This document shows, in pieces, positions 32,965 to 44,076 of a DNA stretch of 64,000 nucleotides. This stretch comes from Albidovulum sp. GTDB taxonomy: Bacteria; Pseudomonadota; Alphaproteobacteria; Rhodobacterales; Rhodobacteraceae. The translations under genes and the position numbers were made by a program. How positions within the stretch are numbered: the stretch's first letter is position 1; every line of letters begins with the position of its first letter. Where the stretch lies: positions 310,001-374,000 of the forward strand of contig JACKKB010000003.1 of the NCBI GenBank assembly GCA_020637635.1. Direction: 5' to 3'. The notes beneath the pieces were generated by a model. That model was given only the letters and a program-made list of their open reading frames with translations. It did not search any database and was not told the origin of the DNA.

Positions 32965-35220
32965 CTAGGCCTCGGCGAGGGGCAGCGCGGGACGCGCCGC
33001 GGGCGGGCAATGCAGCCCGATCGTCTCCATCAGCGCCGCCTTGCGCAGCGGCTTCGTCAGATGCCTGTCGAGACCGGCGGCGAGAATGGCTGCGCCGTCG
33101 TCCTCCATCGCATGCGCGGTGAGCGCCACGATCGGCAGATGCACCCCCTCGGGTTCGCCGGCGCGGATTGCGCGCGTCGCCTGATAGCCGTCCATCTCGG
33201 GCATCGAGATGTCCATGAAGACCAGATCGGGCCGGAACTCCGCGCAAAGCGCGACGGCTTCGCGGCCATTCTCCGCGAAGCGCAGGTCGATATCGAATCC
33301 ATCGACCATCTTGCTGAAGACCATGCGGTTGGTCCGGTTGTCCTCCGCGACCAGAACCCGCATCTGGCGTGGCAGGGCAGGCATCGCGGGCGCTGTCGGC
33401 ACCGTGCCCGCCGGTTCCGTCGCCCCGTCAGCGTTCGTCGCCCCGTCCGCGTTCGCGGCCGCGGACCGGTCGGGGAGCATGCCGAGCAGTTCGACAAGGG
33501 CAGACCGCAGGACCGGCAGCGCCAGGACGGGGCCAGACACGGCATCCGCCGCGACCGCACCGTCATCGGCCGCGCCGCCCAACTGGGCCACGACCGTGCG
33601 CATGGGCCGCGCAGCTTGCCGCTGCGCGATCGCGGCACGCGCCGCCTTGGCCAGCGGCGCAGCTGCCAGCAGGAGGTCCACGCCCCCCCCGGCAAGGACC
33701 GCCTCGGCCTCGGCCGGGTCCGCACAGACCCTCAGTTCCTGCCCGAGCCCGAGAAGCAGGCGCTCCACGCCGCGCCGGCGCACGCCATCGGGCGCGATCA
33801 GAAGCAGCCGGCGCCGCGCGGGCGGCGCCACCGCCGGCGCGACCTCGCCCTCGTCAACCGGAAGCGTGACGGCAAAGGAGAAACACGACCCCTCGCCGGG
33901 CACGCTGTCGACGCTGATGCGCCCGCCCATCATGATGACCAGCTGCCGGCTGATCGAAAGACCGAGCCCGGTCCCCTCGAACCGGCGGTTGGTCTGGTCC
34001 TCGACCTGATTGAATTCGCCGAAGACATGGTCGATCTGGTCGGCGGCGATGCCGATTCCGGTATCCTCAACGGCGATGTCGATCCCGAATGCGGCCTCTC
34101 CGCTCGGCCCGCCACCGACCCGCGCCACGACATAGCCTTGCGAGGTGAACTTGACGGCATTGCCAAGGAGATTTGTCAGCACCTGCCGGATCCGCCCGCG
34201 ATCGCCCACGAACCGGCGCGGCAACGCCGGGTCGTAGTCGACGGCCAGCACCACGCCCTTTTCGCGCGCCGCCGGAGACAGTAGCTGGATCACCTCGGTC
34301 ACGCAGGTTTCAAGGTCGAACGGCTCGGGAACCAGACGCAGCTTCGCCGCCTCGATCTTGGAATAGTCGAGCACGTCGTTGATGATCGTCAGCAGCGCCT
34401 CGCCCGAAGACCGGATCGTCTCGGCGAAGATCCGCTGTTCCTCGTCAAGCTCGGAGCCGCAGAGAAGCTCGGCCATGCCGACAACCCCGTTCATCGGCGT
34501 GCGGATCTCGTGGCTCATGTTGGCGAGAAAAGCGGATTTGGCGCGGCTGGCGGCCTCGGCCTTCTCGCGCGCTTCCTCAAGCTCCTTCTCGCGGCGGATC
34601 GTCTCGCTGATGTCGGAGGCAAGCGACACGACGTCGCCATCGGCGACGAACCGGTTGGAAAGCTGCACGTGCCGCCCGTCCGGAAGCTGCACGACGACGG
34701 CTTCGGGATCGCGCGTGGCCAGTCGCTCCATCATCCTGTGATGCCAGTCGAGCGCGACCTCCGGGCTCTCCTCCTGCAACGCACGCGTGGCAAACTGCCG
34801 AAGGATCGTCGAATAGTCCGACCGCGCGATTTCCGCCGACCGCCCGGCAAAGAGGTCGAGCCAGGCCCCGTTGGCGGCGACAAGATGCAGCTCCGCATCG
34901 AAGAGCGCGAAGCCGTCCCCGATCGCCTCGAGCGCCTCCCAGAGCCGTCGCCGCGCCTGTTCCGCCTCGGAGCGCGCGAAATCGAGATCGCGCTGCGTGC
35001 GGCTCTGCTGGCCGCGCAGCGCCTCGGCCTCCTCGCAGGCGTGCTGGAGACCCGCGCGCTGCCGCACGATCTGATCGGAGAGCGCGCGCGCATGGCGCGA
35101 GAGCTCCGCATTGGCCGCGAAGAGTTCGCGCTGTTTCTGTTCGAGAAGGTGCTCGGCCGCTAGCCGCGCGCGCCTTTCGCGCGCCAGCGTTGCGCTTATC
35201 CCTGCCTGCGCGCTTTCCAA
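32965..35220 (-). CDS. Soluble hybrid histidine kinase with PAS, pseudo-receiver and receiver
   Basis: A 751-residue protein without transmembrane segments. Residues 15-95 are a charged coiled coil, 96-205 a PAS domain (EAIGDGFALFDAELHLVAANG), and 225-290 HisKA with His237 in SHEIRTPMNG. Residues 335-455 are the ATPase with NLLGNAVKF and FEGTGLGLSISRQL. Residues 470-585 look like a receiver lacking its aspartate (GGVDLLLAAAPL), then an Ala/Asp/Gly linker. A normal receiver follows (AEDNRTNRM, Asp670, Lys723). I chose a TTG start at 35220 because AGGAGG lies 9 bases upstream. It is divergent from the macroglobulin gene, and the stimulus is unknown. Confidence 0.88.
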   Translation of the reverse strand: MESAQAGISATLARERRARLAAEHLLEQKQRELFAANAELSRHARALSDQIVRQRAGLQHACEEAEALRGQQSRTQRDLDFARSEAEQARRRLWEALEAIGDGFALFDAELHLVAANGAWLDLFAGRSAEIARSDYSTILRQFATRALQEESPEVALDWHHRMMERLATRDPEAVVVQLPDGRHVQLSNRFVADGDVVSLASDISETIRREKELEEAREKAEAASRAKSAFLANMSHEIRTPMNGVVGMAELLCGSELDEEQRIFAETIRSSGEALLTIINDVLDYSKIEAAKLRLVPEPFDLETCVTEVIQLLSPAAREKGVVLAVDYDPALPRRFVGDRGRIRQVLTNLLGNAVKFTSQGYVVARVGGGPSGEAAFGIDIAVEDTGIGIAADQIDHVFGEFNQVEDQTNRRFEGTGLGLSISRQLVIMMGGRISVDSVPGEGSCFSFAVTLPVDEGEVAPAVAPPARRRLLLIAPDGVRRRGVERLLLGLGQELRVCADPAEAEAVLAGGGVDLLLAAAPLAKAARAAIAQRQAARPMRTVVAQLGGAADDGAVAADAVSGPVLALPVLRSALVELLGMLPDRSAAANADGATNADGATEPAGTVPTAPAMPALPRQMRVLVAEDNRTNRMVFSKMVDGFDIDLRFAENGREAVALCAEFRPDLVFMDISMPEMDGYQATRAIRAGEPEGVHLPIVALTAHAMEDDGAAILAAGLDRHLTKPLRKAALMETIGLHCPPAARPALPLAEA

Positions 35221-35347
35221 AGGGTCATGCCTCCTGCCGCACGCGGCAAGATTGCATGTCACCGATGAATGGAGATTTAACCGCCGCGCGCTTGCGAATC
35301 CGAGAAGCGTCATGCGAGCCTGTGGCCAGGAAGCATCGGAGGATCTC

Positions 35348-38300
35348 ATGCGCAGGCTCGTCATCGCGGTTCTTGCCAGCCTCATCCTCCTGCCGCCGCT
35401 GACCGCTTCCGCACAGGACCGCGGCTACCTGCCCGAACGCCGCTCCGCGCTGGCGCAGGACGTGGATTTCTACGGCTCCGACCTCACCCCGGCCTACGAT
35501 GTGACGTTCGAGAGCTGCCGCCGGACCTGCCTTGCCGACGCTACCTGCAAGGCCTTTACCTACAACTCCCGCGCCTCCTCCTGCTTCCCGAAATCGGCGG
35601 TAAGCGACCGCAAGCCCTACCAGGGCGCGATATCGGGCGTGATCCTCGAAACCCGTGAGGGCGCGGTCGGGCGCGCGAAGCTGCGCGCGGGCGATCTCGG
35701 CTTCCTGAAGCCCGAGGATTTCGACGCCGCGCTGGATCAGGCCCGCAGGCTGGCGGACGACTACATCACCGGCGACACGCCCGTGGCCGACCTGCTTGCC
35801 GCCGCCATGAGCGCGCGCGGTGCCGGAGACTGGGCTTCGGTGGCGCTCTACACCGGCGCCGCCGCCAACCTCAACGATGGTGCCGACCAGTGGGCCGACT
35901 ATGCCGACGCGCTGCTCAGGATCCCTGCCAGCGATACCAACCCGCCGCAAGAGAGCGCCGCCCGCGCAACCGCCGCCGCGGTGAACGCCTACCTGCGCGC
36001 CCGCGATCCGGCGCAGCAGGCGACCGCGCTCGCCACGCTGGCGCAGGCGCTGCAACGCACCGACCGCGGGCGCGACAGCATCCCCGCGCTGCGGCTTGCC
36101 GAGACCCTGCAGCCGCGTGACGACACCGCCGCGGCACTGGCCGGGGCGATCGCGAAATACGGGTTCAACCTGACCGACACCAGCGTCGAGGCCGACAGCG
36201 CAAGCCCGCGCATCTGCGCCATCTTCAACGAGGATCTCCTGCGCGGCGGCACCGACTACGCAACCTTCGTGAAGCTCCCCGGCTCCGGCCTGTCGGTCGA
36301 GGCGACCGACCGGCAGATCTGCGTTGCGGGCGTCGAGCATGGCAAGCGCTATCAGATCGGCTTCCGGCAGGGGCTGCCCGGCGCCTCGGGCGAGACATTG
36401 CAGAAGGACGTGACCGTCACGCTCTACGTCCGCGACCGTTCGCCCGCCGTGCGCTTCCCCGGCCGTGCCTATGTCCTGCCGCGTTCCGGCTCGGTCGGCG
36501 TCCCGGTCGAGACGGTGAACACCGGCACGCTCGACCTGCGGCTTCTGCGCCTTTCGGATCGCAACCTCGTGCGCACCTTCCGCGAAGACCTGTTTGCGCG
36601 CCCGCTCGACTACTGGTCGGGCGAGGTTCTGCAGGATCAGCTGACGGAAACGGTCTGGAGCGGCACCGCCGAGGTGGCGATGGAAATCAACCGCGACATG
36701 ACCACCCATCTCCCGCTCGATGCCGTGCTGCCGGATCTCGGGCCCGGGATCTACGCCCTCCAGGCGTCGTTGCCCGGTCGCGATCCGGCCGATTTTCCGC
36801 CCGCGACGCAATGGATCGTGGTCTCGGATCTGGGCCTGACGACACTCTCGGGCACCGACGGCGTCCATGTCTTCGTTCGTGCGCTGGGCGATGCCGGTGC
36901 CGTCGAGGGCGCAACCGTCACCCTGGTTTCGCGCGCCAACGCGGTGATCGCCACGGCCACGACCGATGCCGAGGGTCACGCGCTCTTCGCGGCCAATTAC
37001 GCCGCCGGCAGCGGCGGCGCGGCGCCTGCCCTCGTCACGGTGGCGAAGGACGACGATCTCGCGTTCCTGTCGCTGAGCGAGGCGGAGTTCGATCTTTCCG
37101 ACCGTGGTGTCGCCGGGCGCGAGGCTGCGCCGCCGATCGACGTCTTTCTCGCGACCGACCGCGGCGCCTACCGGGCCGGCGAAACGGTGAACGCGACGAT
37201 CCTGGCGCGAGATCCCAAGATCGACGCGCTCGACGGGTTGCCGATGTCGGTCCGGCTGCTGCGCCCCGACGGCGTCGAATACACCCGCATGCTGACCGAG
37301 CCTGCCGGGGCCGGCGGCTCCGTCGCCACGCTGCGCCTCGCCGGGAATGCACCGCGCGGCACCTGGCGCATCGAGAGCTTCGTCGAGGACGGCAGGATCC
37401 TGGCGTCGAGCAGCTTCCTCGTCGAGGATTTCCTGCCCGAACGGATCGACTTCACCCTGACCCTGCCCGAGGGGCCGCTGCCGGTTGGCGGGGCCCAGAG
37501 GCTTGCGGTGGACGCACGCTATCTCTTCGGCGCCCCGGGCGCCGGGCTCGATGCCGAGGGTGAGCTGCGCCTGGCTGCGGCAAGCAGGCTCGACGGTTTC
37601 CCCGGCTACCAATTCGGGCGGCAGGACGAGACCCCGCCCCCGGTCCGCGAACCCCTGGCCTTCGCCGCCGCGACCGACGCCGCAGGCCATGTCGAGACGA
37701 CGCTGCCTGCCCCCGACCTCGGCGAGACGGTCACCGGGCCGCTCGCCGCCGAGGTGGTCGTGCGGCTGAAGGAAGGGTCCGGCCGGCCGGTCGAGCGCCG
37801 CATTGAGCGCACGCTTCTGCCGGACGCGCCGGTGCTCGGCATCAAGGCGAGATTCGCCGACGGCACCGTGCCCCAGGGCGCCGAGGCGGGCTTCGACCTG
37901 ATCGCGGTCGGACCCGACGGCAAACCCGCAGCGCGGCAAGTCACCTGGACGCTGAACCGGCTCGAAACCAGTTATCAGTGGTATTCGCTCTACGGCCAGT
38001 GGAACTGGGAGCCGACCACGACGCGCAGCCGCGTCGCCACCGGCAGCGCCGATCTGACCCCTGCGGCGCCGGTCGCGATCTCCGCGCCCGTCGACTGGGG
38101 CAGATACGAACTGGTCGTCGAATCCGCCGACGGGCCCTATTCCGCCGCCTCCGTCTCCTTCTACGCCGGCTGGTATGTGCCCGCCGACGCCGCCGAGACG
38201 CCCGACACGCTGACCGTCGCGCTCGACAAGGAAGCCTATCGCCCCGGCGACACGGCGCGGCTGAAGATCGACCCCCGCGCCGCCGGCATCGCGCTCGTGA

Positions 38301-40798
38301 CCGTGCTCTCGAACCACCTGATCGCCATGAAGGCGGTCCCCGTGACCCTCGGCGAGAACGTGATCGAACTGCCGGTGACAGACGAATGGGGCGCCGGCGC
38401 CTATGTCACCGCCTCGGTGATCCGCCCGCTCGACACCGAGGCCGGCCGCGCCCCGGGCCGCGCGCTCGGTCTTTCCTACGCACCGGTCGATCCCGGGCCG
38501 CGCCGCCTCGCCGCAAGCTTCGAGACGGCCGACGCGGTGGACCCGCGCGGCCCGCTGCCCGTGGCGCTGAAGGTCGAGGGCGCATCGGAGGGCGAAGAGG
38601 TTCATGCCACCATCGCCGCCGTCGATCTCGGTATCCTCAACCTGACCGGGTTCACCGCGCCCGATCCCGAGGGGCACTATTTCGGCCAGCAGAAGCTCGG
38701 CGTCGCCATCCGCGATCTCTACGGCCGGCTGATCGACGGTCAGGCCGGGGTCGCCGGCGCCGTCCGATCCGGCGGCGATGCCGCGGCCGGGCTCAAGATG
38801 CAGGCGCCGCCGCCGACCGAAGAACTGGTTGCCTATTTCTCCGGCCCGCTCACCGTCGGCGCCGACGGCTATGCCCGCACCGACTTCGACCTGCCGAGCT
38901 TCAACGGAACGGTGCGGCTGATGGCGATCGTCTGGTCGAAGACGGCGATCGGCCAGGCCGAAAAGGACGTGCTCGTGCGCGATCCGGTGGTTGTCACCGC
39001 GTCGGTGCCGCGCTTCCTCGCGCCCGGCGACCAGAGCCGCCTCCTGCTCGAGATCGTCCACGCCACCGGCCCGGCCGGTCGCGCCGGGCTCGACGTGACC
39101 GGCGACGGCGTCATGCTTGGCGCGCGCCCGGGCGGCGTCGACCTGACCGAGGGCGGCAAGGCCAGCGTCTCGATCCCGCTTGCCGCCGGCGCCACCGCCG
39201 GCACGGCCACGATCCGCGTCGCGCTGACCACGCCCGGGGGAAAGCAACTGCTGAAGACGCTGACGATCCCGGTTGCGGCGAACGATCCGGTGATCATGCG
39301 CCAGTCGCGGTTCGACCTCGCCGCCGGTGCGGCCTTCACGCTCGACGCCAACGTCTTTGCCGGGCTCGTCCCCGGCACGGGCCGCGCGACGCTTGCGGCC
39401 GGGCCCGTCGCACGTTTTGACGCGCCCGGGCTGCTCGCCACGCTCGACGCCTATCCCTATGGCTGCACCGAACAGCTTGCCTCCAAAGCCCTGCCGCTTC
39501 TCTATTTCGAGGACCTCGCAGAGACCGTCGGCCAGACCCCGGCCGCCGATCTGCGCAAGCGCGTCGAGGGCAGCATCGCCGAGATCCTGCTCAACCAGTC
39601 CTCGAACGGCGCCTTCGGTCTCTGGTATCCCGAAAGCGGCGATCTCTGGCTGGATGCCTACGTGACCGATTTCCTGAGCCGCGCCCGCGCCCAGGGCTTC
39701 GCCGTCCCGGACGCCGCCTTCCGCAGCGCGCTCGACAACCTGCGCAACCAGATCAACTACGCGCCGGACTTCGACGAGGGCGGCGGGCCCTATGCCTATG
39801 CGCTCATGGTTCTGGCGCGCGAAGGTGCCGCGGCCGTCGGCGACCTGCGCTACTATGCCGACGTCAAGCAAGACGCCTTCGACACGCCGATCGCCGCCGC
39901 CCAGCTTGGCGCCGCGCTCGCCTCCTATGGCGACCAGACGCGCGCCGATGCGATGTTTGCCGCGGCCGCCCGGCTGATCGCCGGCGAGGCGCCGGAGGAA
40001 CCGAGGCTCTGGCGCGCCGACTACGGCACCAGGCTTCGCGACGCGACCGCGGTTCTCGCGCTTGCCGCCGAGTCAGGATCGCAGGCGGTCGATTCCGAAA
40101 GGCTCGGCACCTCGGTCGCCGCGAGCCTGGCCGGGCGCCGGCTGTCGACCCAGGAGGCCACCTGGGCGCTGCTCGCCACCCATGCCCTGATCGACCGCGC
40201 CGGCGTCGCGGGACTGACCGTGAACGGCGCCCCCGTCAGCGGCCCGCTGGTGCGGGTCCTCGACGCCGAGGCAGCCGCGCCGCAGATCATCGCCAACGGC
40301 TCCGACCGGATCGCGACCGTCACGCTGACCACCTTCGGCGTGCCCTCCGAGCCCGAACCCGCCGGCGGCAAGGGCTACAGGATCGCGCGCAGCTACTACA
40401 CGCTCGACGGCGCTCCGGCGGATATCTCGGATCTGCGCCAGGGCACGCGCCTCGTCGCCGTGATCGAGGTCACGCCGCTCGACGGCGGCGAGGCGCGGCT
40501 GATGGTGAACGACCCGCTGCCGGCGGGCTTCGAGATCGACAACCCGTCGCTGCTGCGCGCCGGCGACATCGCCGCACTCGACTGGCTCGAAACCGCCGAG
40601 ACGCGGATGACGGAGTTCCGCCAGGATCGCTTTCTCGCCGCCGTCGATCTCACCTCGCCGGATCCGTTCCGGCTCGCCTACATCGTCCGCGCCATCTCTC
40701 CGGGCACCTTCCGCCAGCCCGCCGCGAGCGTCGAGGACATGTATCGCCCCGAAGAGCGCGCCCGAACTGCCGCGGGCATGGTGACGGTGACGGAATGA
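35348..40798 (+). CDS. Alpha-2-macroglobulin-family protein with N-terminal PAN/Apple-like domain
   Basis: An 1816-residue periplasmic protein. A signal peptide (LVIAVLASLILLPPLTASA) without a lipobox cysteine is followed by a short Cys-rich PAN-like segment (FESCRRTCLADATCKAFTYN, about residues 50-80). MG-type beta domains follow, then a macroglobulin core with the thioester motif YGCTEQ (Cys1373, Gln1376) and a helical complement-like domain. Such proteins trap proteases covalently in the periplasm. E. coli YfhM is a lipoprotein paired with PbpC; here pbpC also follows 31 bases later. GGAGG lies 5 bases before the ATG at 35348. Confidence 0.9.
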   Translation: MRRLVIAVLASLILLPPLTASAQDRGYLPERRSALAQDVDFYGSDLTPAYDVTFESCRRTCLADATCKAFTYNSRASSCFPKSAVSDRKPYQGAISGVILETREGAVGRAKLRAGDLGFLKPEDFDAALDQARRLADDYITGDTPVADLLAAAMSARGAGDWASVALYTGAAANLNDGADQWADYADALLRIPASDTNPPQESAARATAAAVNAYLRARDPAQQATALATLAQALQRTDRGRDSIPALRLAETLQPRDDTAAALAGAIAKYGFNLTDTSVEADSASPRICAIFNEDLLRGGTDYATFVKLPGSGLSVEATDRQICVAGVEHGKRYQIGFRQGLPGASGETLQKDVTVTLYVRDRSPAVRFPGRAYVLPRSGSVGVPVETVNTGTLDLRLLRLSDRNLVRTFREDLFARPLDYWSGEVLQDQLTETVWSGTAEVAMEINRDMTTHLPLDAVLPDLGPGIYALQASLPGRDPADFPPATQWIVVSDLGLTTLSGTDGVHVFVRALGDAGAVEGATVTLVSRANAVIATATTDAEGHALFAANYAAGSGGAAPALVTVAKDDDLAFLSLSEAEFDLSDRGVAGREAAPPIDVFLATDRGAYRAGETVNATILARDPKIDALDGLPMSVRLLRPDGVEYTRMLTEPAGAGGSVATLRLAGNAPRGTWRIESFVEDGRILASSSFLVEDFLPERIDFTLTLPEGPLPVGGAQRLAVDARYLFGAPGAGLDAEGELRLAAASRLDGFPGYQFGRQDETPPPVREPLAFAAATDAAGHVETTLPAPDLGETVTGPLAAEVVVRLKEGSGRPVERRIERTLLPDAPVLGIKARFADGTVPQGAEAGFDLIAVGPDGKPAARQVTWTLNRLETSYQWYSLYGQWNWEPTTTRSRVATGSADLTPAAPVAISAPVDWGRYELVVESADGPYSAASVSFYAGWYVPADAAETPDTLTVALDKEAYRPGDTARLKIDPRAAGIALVTVLSNHLIAMKAVPVTLGENVIELPVTDEWGAGAYVTASVIRPLDTEAGRAPGRALGLSYAPVDPGPRRLAASFETADAVDPRGPLPVALKVEGASEGEEVHATIAAVDLGILNLTGFTAPDPEGHYFGQQKLGVAIRDLYGRLIDGQAGVAGAVRSGGDAAAGLKMQAPPPTEELVAYFSGPLTVGADGYARTDFDLPSFNGTVRLMAIVWSKTAIGQAEKDVLVRDPVVVTASVPRFLAPGDQSRLLLEIVHATGPAGRAGLDVTGDGVMLGARPGGVDLTEGGKASVSIPLAAGATAGTATIRVALTTPGGKQLLKTLTIPVAANDPVIMRQSRFDLAAGAAFTLDANVFAGLVPGTGRATLAAGPVARFDAPGLLATLDAYPYGCTEQLASKALPLLYFEDLAETVGQTPAADLRKRVEGSIAEILLNQSSNGAFGLWYPESGDLWLDAYVTDFLSRARAQGFAVPDAAFRSALDNLRNQINYAPDFDEGGGPYAYALMVLAREGAAAVGDLRYYADVKQDAFDTPIAAAQLGAALASYGDQTRADAMFAAAARLIAGEAPEEPRLWRADYGTRLRDATAVLALAAESGSQAVDSERLGTSVAASLAGRRLSTQEATWALLATHALIDRAGVAGLTVNGAPVSGPLVRVLDAEAAAPQIIANGSDRIATVTLTTFGVPSEPEPAGGKGYRIARSYYTLDGAPADISDLRQGTRLVAVIEVTPLDGGEARLMVNDPLPAGFEIDNPSLLRAGDIAALDWLETAETRMTEFRQDRFLAAVDLTSPDPFRLAYIVRAISPGTFRQPAASVEDMYRPEERARTAAGMVTVTE

Positions 40799-40829
40799 CC
40801 CCGGGCGCCGGCCGGACGGAGCGCTGAGC

Positions 40830-42857
40830 ATGGCGCGGCGGTGCTTCCTCCTGGCGGCGCTCCTCTTCGCCGCGGCCCTTGCCCGGGACGAGACCGACCT
40901 CTGGATCGACCGCACCGCCCTTCCGTCGCTGCAGATCGCGACCGGAGCCGAGGTGGTGGCCCGCGACGGAACGCTCCTGCGCGCCTTCACGGTCGCCGAC
41001 GGGCGCTGGCGGCTCGATCCCGGTCCGGTCGACGCCGGTTTTCTCGCCATGCTGGTCGCCTACGAGGACCGCCGATTCTACGATCATCATGGCGTCGACC
41101 CGGCCGCGCTCCTGCGCGCCGCCTGGCAGGCCGCGACAAGCGGCCATGTGGTTTCGGGCGGCTCGACGCTCACCATGCAGGTGGCGCGGCTCCTCGAAGA
41201 CAGCGGCACCGGGCGCCTGGCCGGCAAGCTGCGGCAGATCCGCGTCGCGCTCGCGCTGGAACGACGCCTGACCAAGGCCGAGATCCTGGCGCTCTACCTG
41301 CGGCTCGCTCCCTACGGCGGCAATCTCGAAGGCATCCGCGCCGCGACGCTGGCCTGGTTCGGGAAGGAGCCGCGCCGGCTGACCACAGCCGAGGCCGCGC
41401 TTCTCGTGGCGCTGCCGCAATCGCCCGAGACGCGTCGCCCCGACCGGTTCCCGGCATCCGCGGCCGCGGCGCGGGCCCGGGTGCTCGAACGGCTCGTCGG
41501 CGCCGGTCTCGTGAGCGCGGAACGGCGGACGGCCGCGCTGGGCGAGCCGCTGCCCACCGCCCGGCGCGACTTCCCCGCGCTCGCACCGCTGCTGGCCGGG
41601 CGCCTGCACGGCGACGATCCGCGCAAGGGTCTGATCGAGACCACGATCGACGCCCGGCTGCAGCGCAGGCTCGAAACGCTCGCCTCCCGTGCGGCGGCGG
41701 CCTCGGGCGCGCGGCTCGGCCTTGCCATCGTCGTCGCCGACCACCGCACCGGCGAGATCGTCGCCAGTGTCGGCGCCCCGGACTGGACCGACGAGCGCCG
41801 CGCCGGCTTTCTCGACATGACGCGCGCGCTGCGCTCGCCCGGCTCGACGCTGAAGCCGTTCGTCTATGCCCTGGCATTCGACGACGGGCTGGCGACGCCG
41901 GAGACGCTGATCGACGACCGCCCCGTCGCCTTCGGCACCTATGCGCCGCAGAATTTCGACCTGCGTTTTCGTGGCACCGTGACGATGCGCGAGGCGCTTC
42001 AACTGTCGCTCAACATCCCGGCCGTGAGCCTGACCGAGGCGCTCGGTCCGGCGCGGCTGATGGCGACCCTGCGCCGCGCCGGCGCCGATCCGGTCCTGCC
42101 GGGCGGCGCTCCGGGCCTCGCCGTCGCGCTCGGCGGTGTCGGCATGACGCTCCAGGATCTGGTGCAGTCCTATGCCGCGCTGGCCCGGCTCGGCACGCCG
42201 GTCCGGCTCTCGGCGGTACGGGGGGCCGCCGGGCCGCTTCCAGACCGTCTCGTGAGCCCCGAAGCCGCCTGGCTCGTCACCGACACGCTGGCAGGGCTGC
42301 CCCCGCCCGCAGGCGCGCCGGCCCACCGGATCGCCTACAAGACGGGCACCAGCTACGGCCACCGCGACGCCTGGGCAGTGGGCTTCGACGGTGGCCACGT
42401 CGCCGGGGTCTGGATCGGGCGTGCCGACGGCGCGTCGGTGCCCGGCGCCTTCGGCGGCGACCTGGCTGCGCCGGTTCTCTTCGAGGTCTTCCAGCGGCTG
42501 AAACACGCGCCCGACCCGCTGCCCCCGCCGCCGCCGGCGACGCTCATCCAGCCGAATGCGCGCCTGCCGATGCCGATGCAACGGTTCCGGCCGCGCGGCA
42601 CCCGGACTTCCGCCCCCGACGCGCCCGAGATCGCCTTTCCGCCCGATAGCGCCGAGGTCGCGGCATCGGGTCTGCTTGCACTCAAGGTCCGCGGCGGCAC
42701 GCCGCCCTTCACCTGGCTTGCAAACGGTGCGCCGGTGGTTCTGGCCGACCGCGCCCGCGAAAGCGCGCTGGTGCAGCCCGAACCCGGGTTCCTGACCATT
42801 TCGGTGATCGATGCGAAGGGGCGCAGCGCAAGCGCCCGGGTCACGCTGCGCCCCTGA
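40830..42857 (+). CDS. pbpC: Penicillin-binding protein 1C
   Basis: A 675-residue bifunctional peptidoglycan synthase anchored by one N-terminal helix. The GT51 glycosyltransferase domain carries YEDRRFYDHHGVDPAAL and GGSTLTMQVARLLE. The transpeptidase has SPGSTLKPF (Ser339), SLNIPAV and YKTGTSYGHRDAW, and a C-terminal BiPBP_C domain covers roughly 590-675. It is thought to repair peptidoglycan in partnership with the macroglobulin encoded just upstream, a pairing conserved across many Gram-negatives. It is convergent with the thiolase gene, 12 bases apart. Confidence 0.93.
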   Translation: MARRCFLLAALLFAAALARDETDLWIDRTALPSLQIATGAEVVARDGTLLRAFTVADGRWRLDPGPVDAGFLAMLVAYEDRRFYDHHGVDPAALLRAAWQAATSGHVVSGGSTLTMQVARLLEDSGTGRLAGKLRQIRVALALERRLTKAEILALYLRLAPYGGNLEGIRAATLAWFGKEPRRLTTAEAALLVALPQSPETRRPDRFPASAAAARARVLERLVGAGLVSAERRTAALGEPLPTARRDFPALAPLLAGRLHGDDPRKGLIETTIDARLQRRLETLASRAAAASGARLGLAIVVADHRTGEIVASVGAPDWTDERRAGFLDMTRALRSPGSTLKPFVYALAFDDGLATPETLIDDRPVAFGTYAPQNFDLRFRGTVTMREALQLSLNIPAVSLTEALGPARLMATLRRAGADPVLPGGAPGLAVALGGVGMTLQDLVQSYAALARLGTPVRLSAVRGAAGPLPDRLVSPEAAWLVTDTLAGLPPPAGAPAHRIAYKTGTSYGHRDAWAVGFDGGHVAGVWIGRADGASVPGAFGGDLAAPVLFEVFQRLKHAPDPLPPPPPATLIQPNARLPMPMQRFRPRGTRTSAPDAPEIAFPPDSAEVAASGLLALKVRGGTPPFTWLANGAPVVLADRARESALVQPEPGFLTISVIDAKGRSASARVTLRP

Positions 42858-42869
42858 GGGCGGCCCGGC

Positions 42870-44048
<1,179 letters not shown>

Positions 44049-44076
44049 GATGCCCTCCCAAGCTGTCGCCCGCACC

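Noticed and set aside
35225..39871. 1548-codon open frame on the - strand
   Set aside because: It is fully antisense to the macroglobulin gene. Long open shadows are expected at this GC content, and its residue composition (Gly, Arg, Asp, His-rich, no domains) is not protein-like.
40650..42581. 643-codon - strand open frame
   Set aside because: It is antisense to pbpC and has no recognisable domain.
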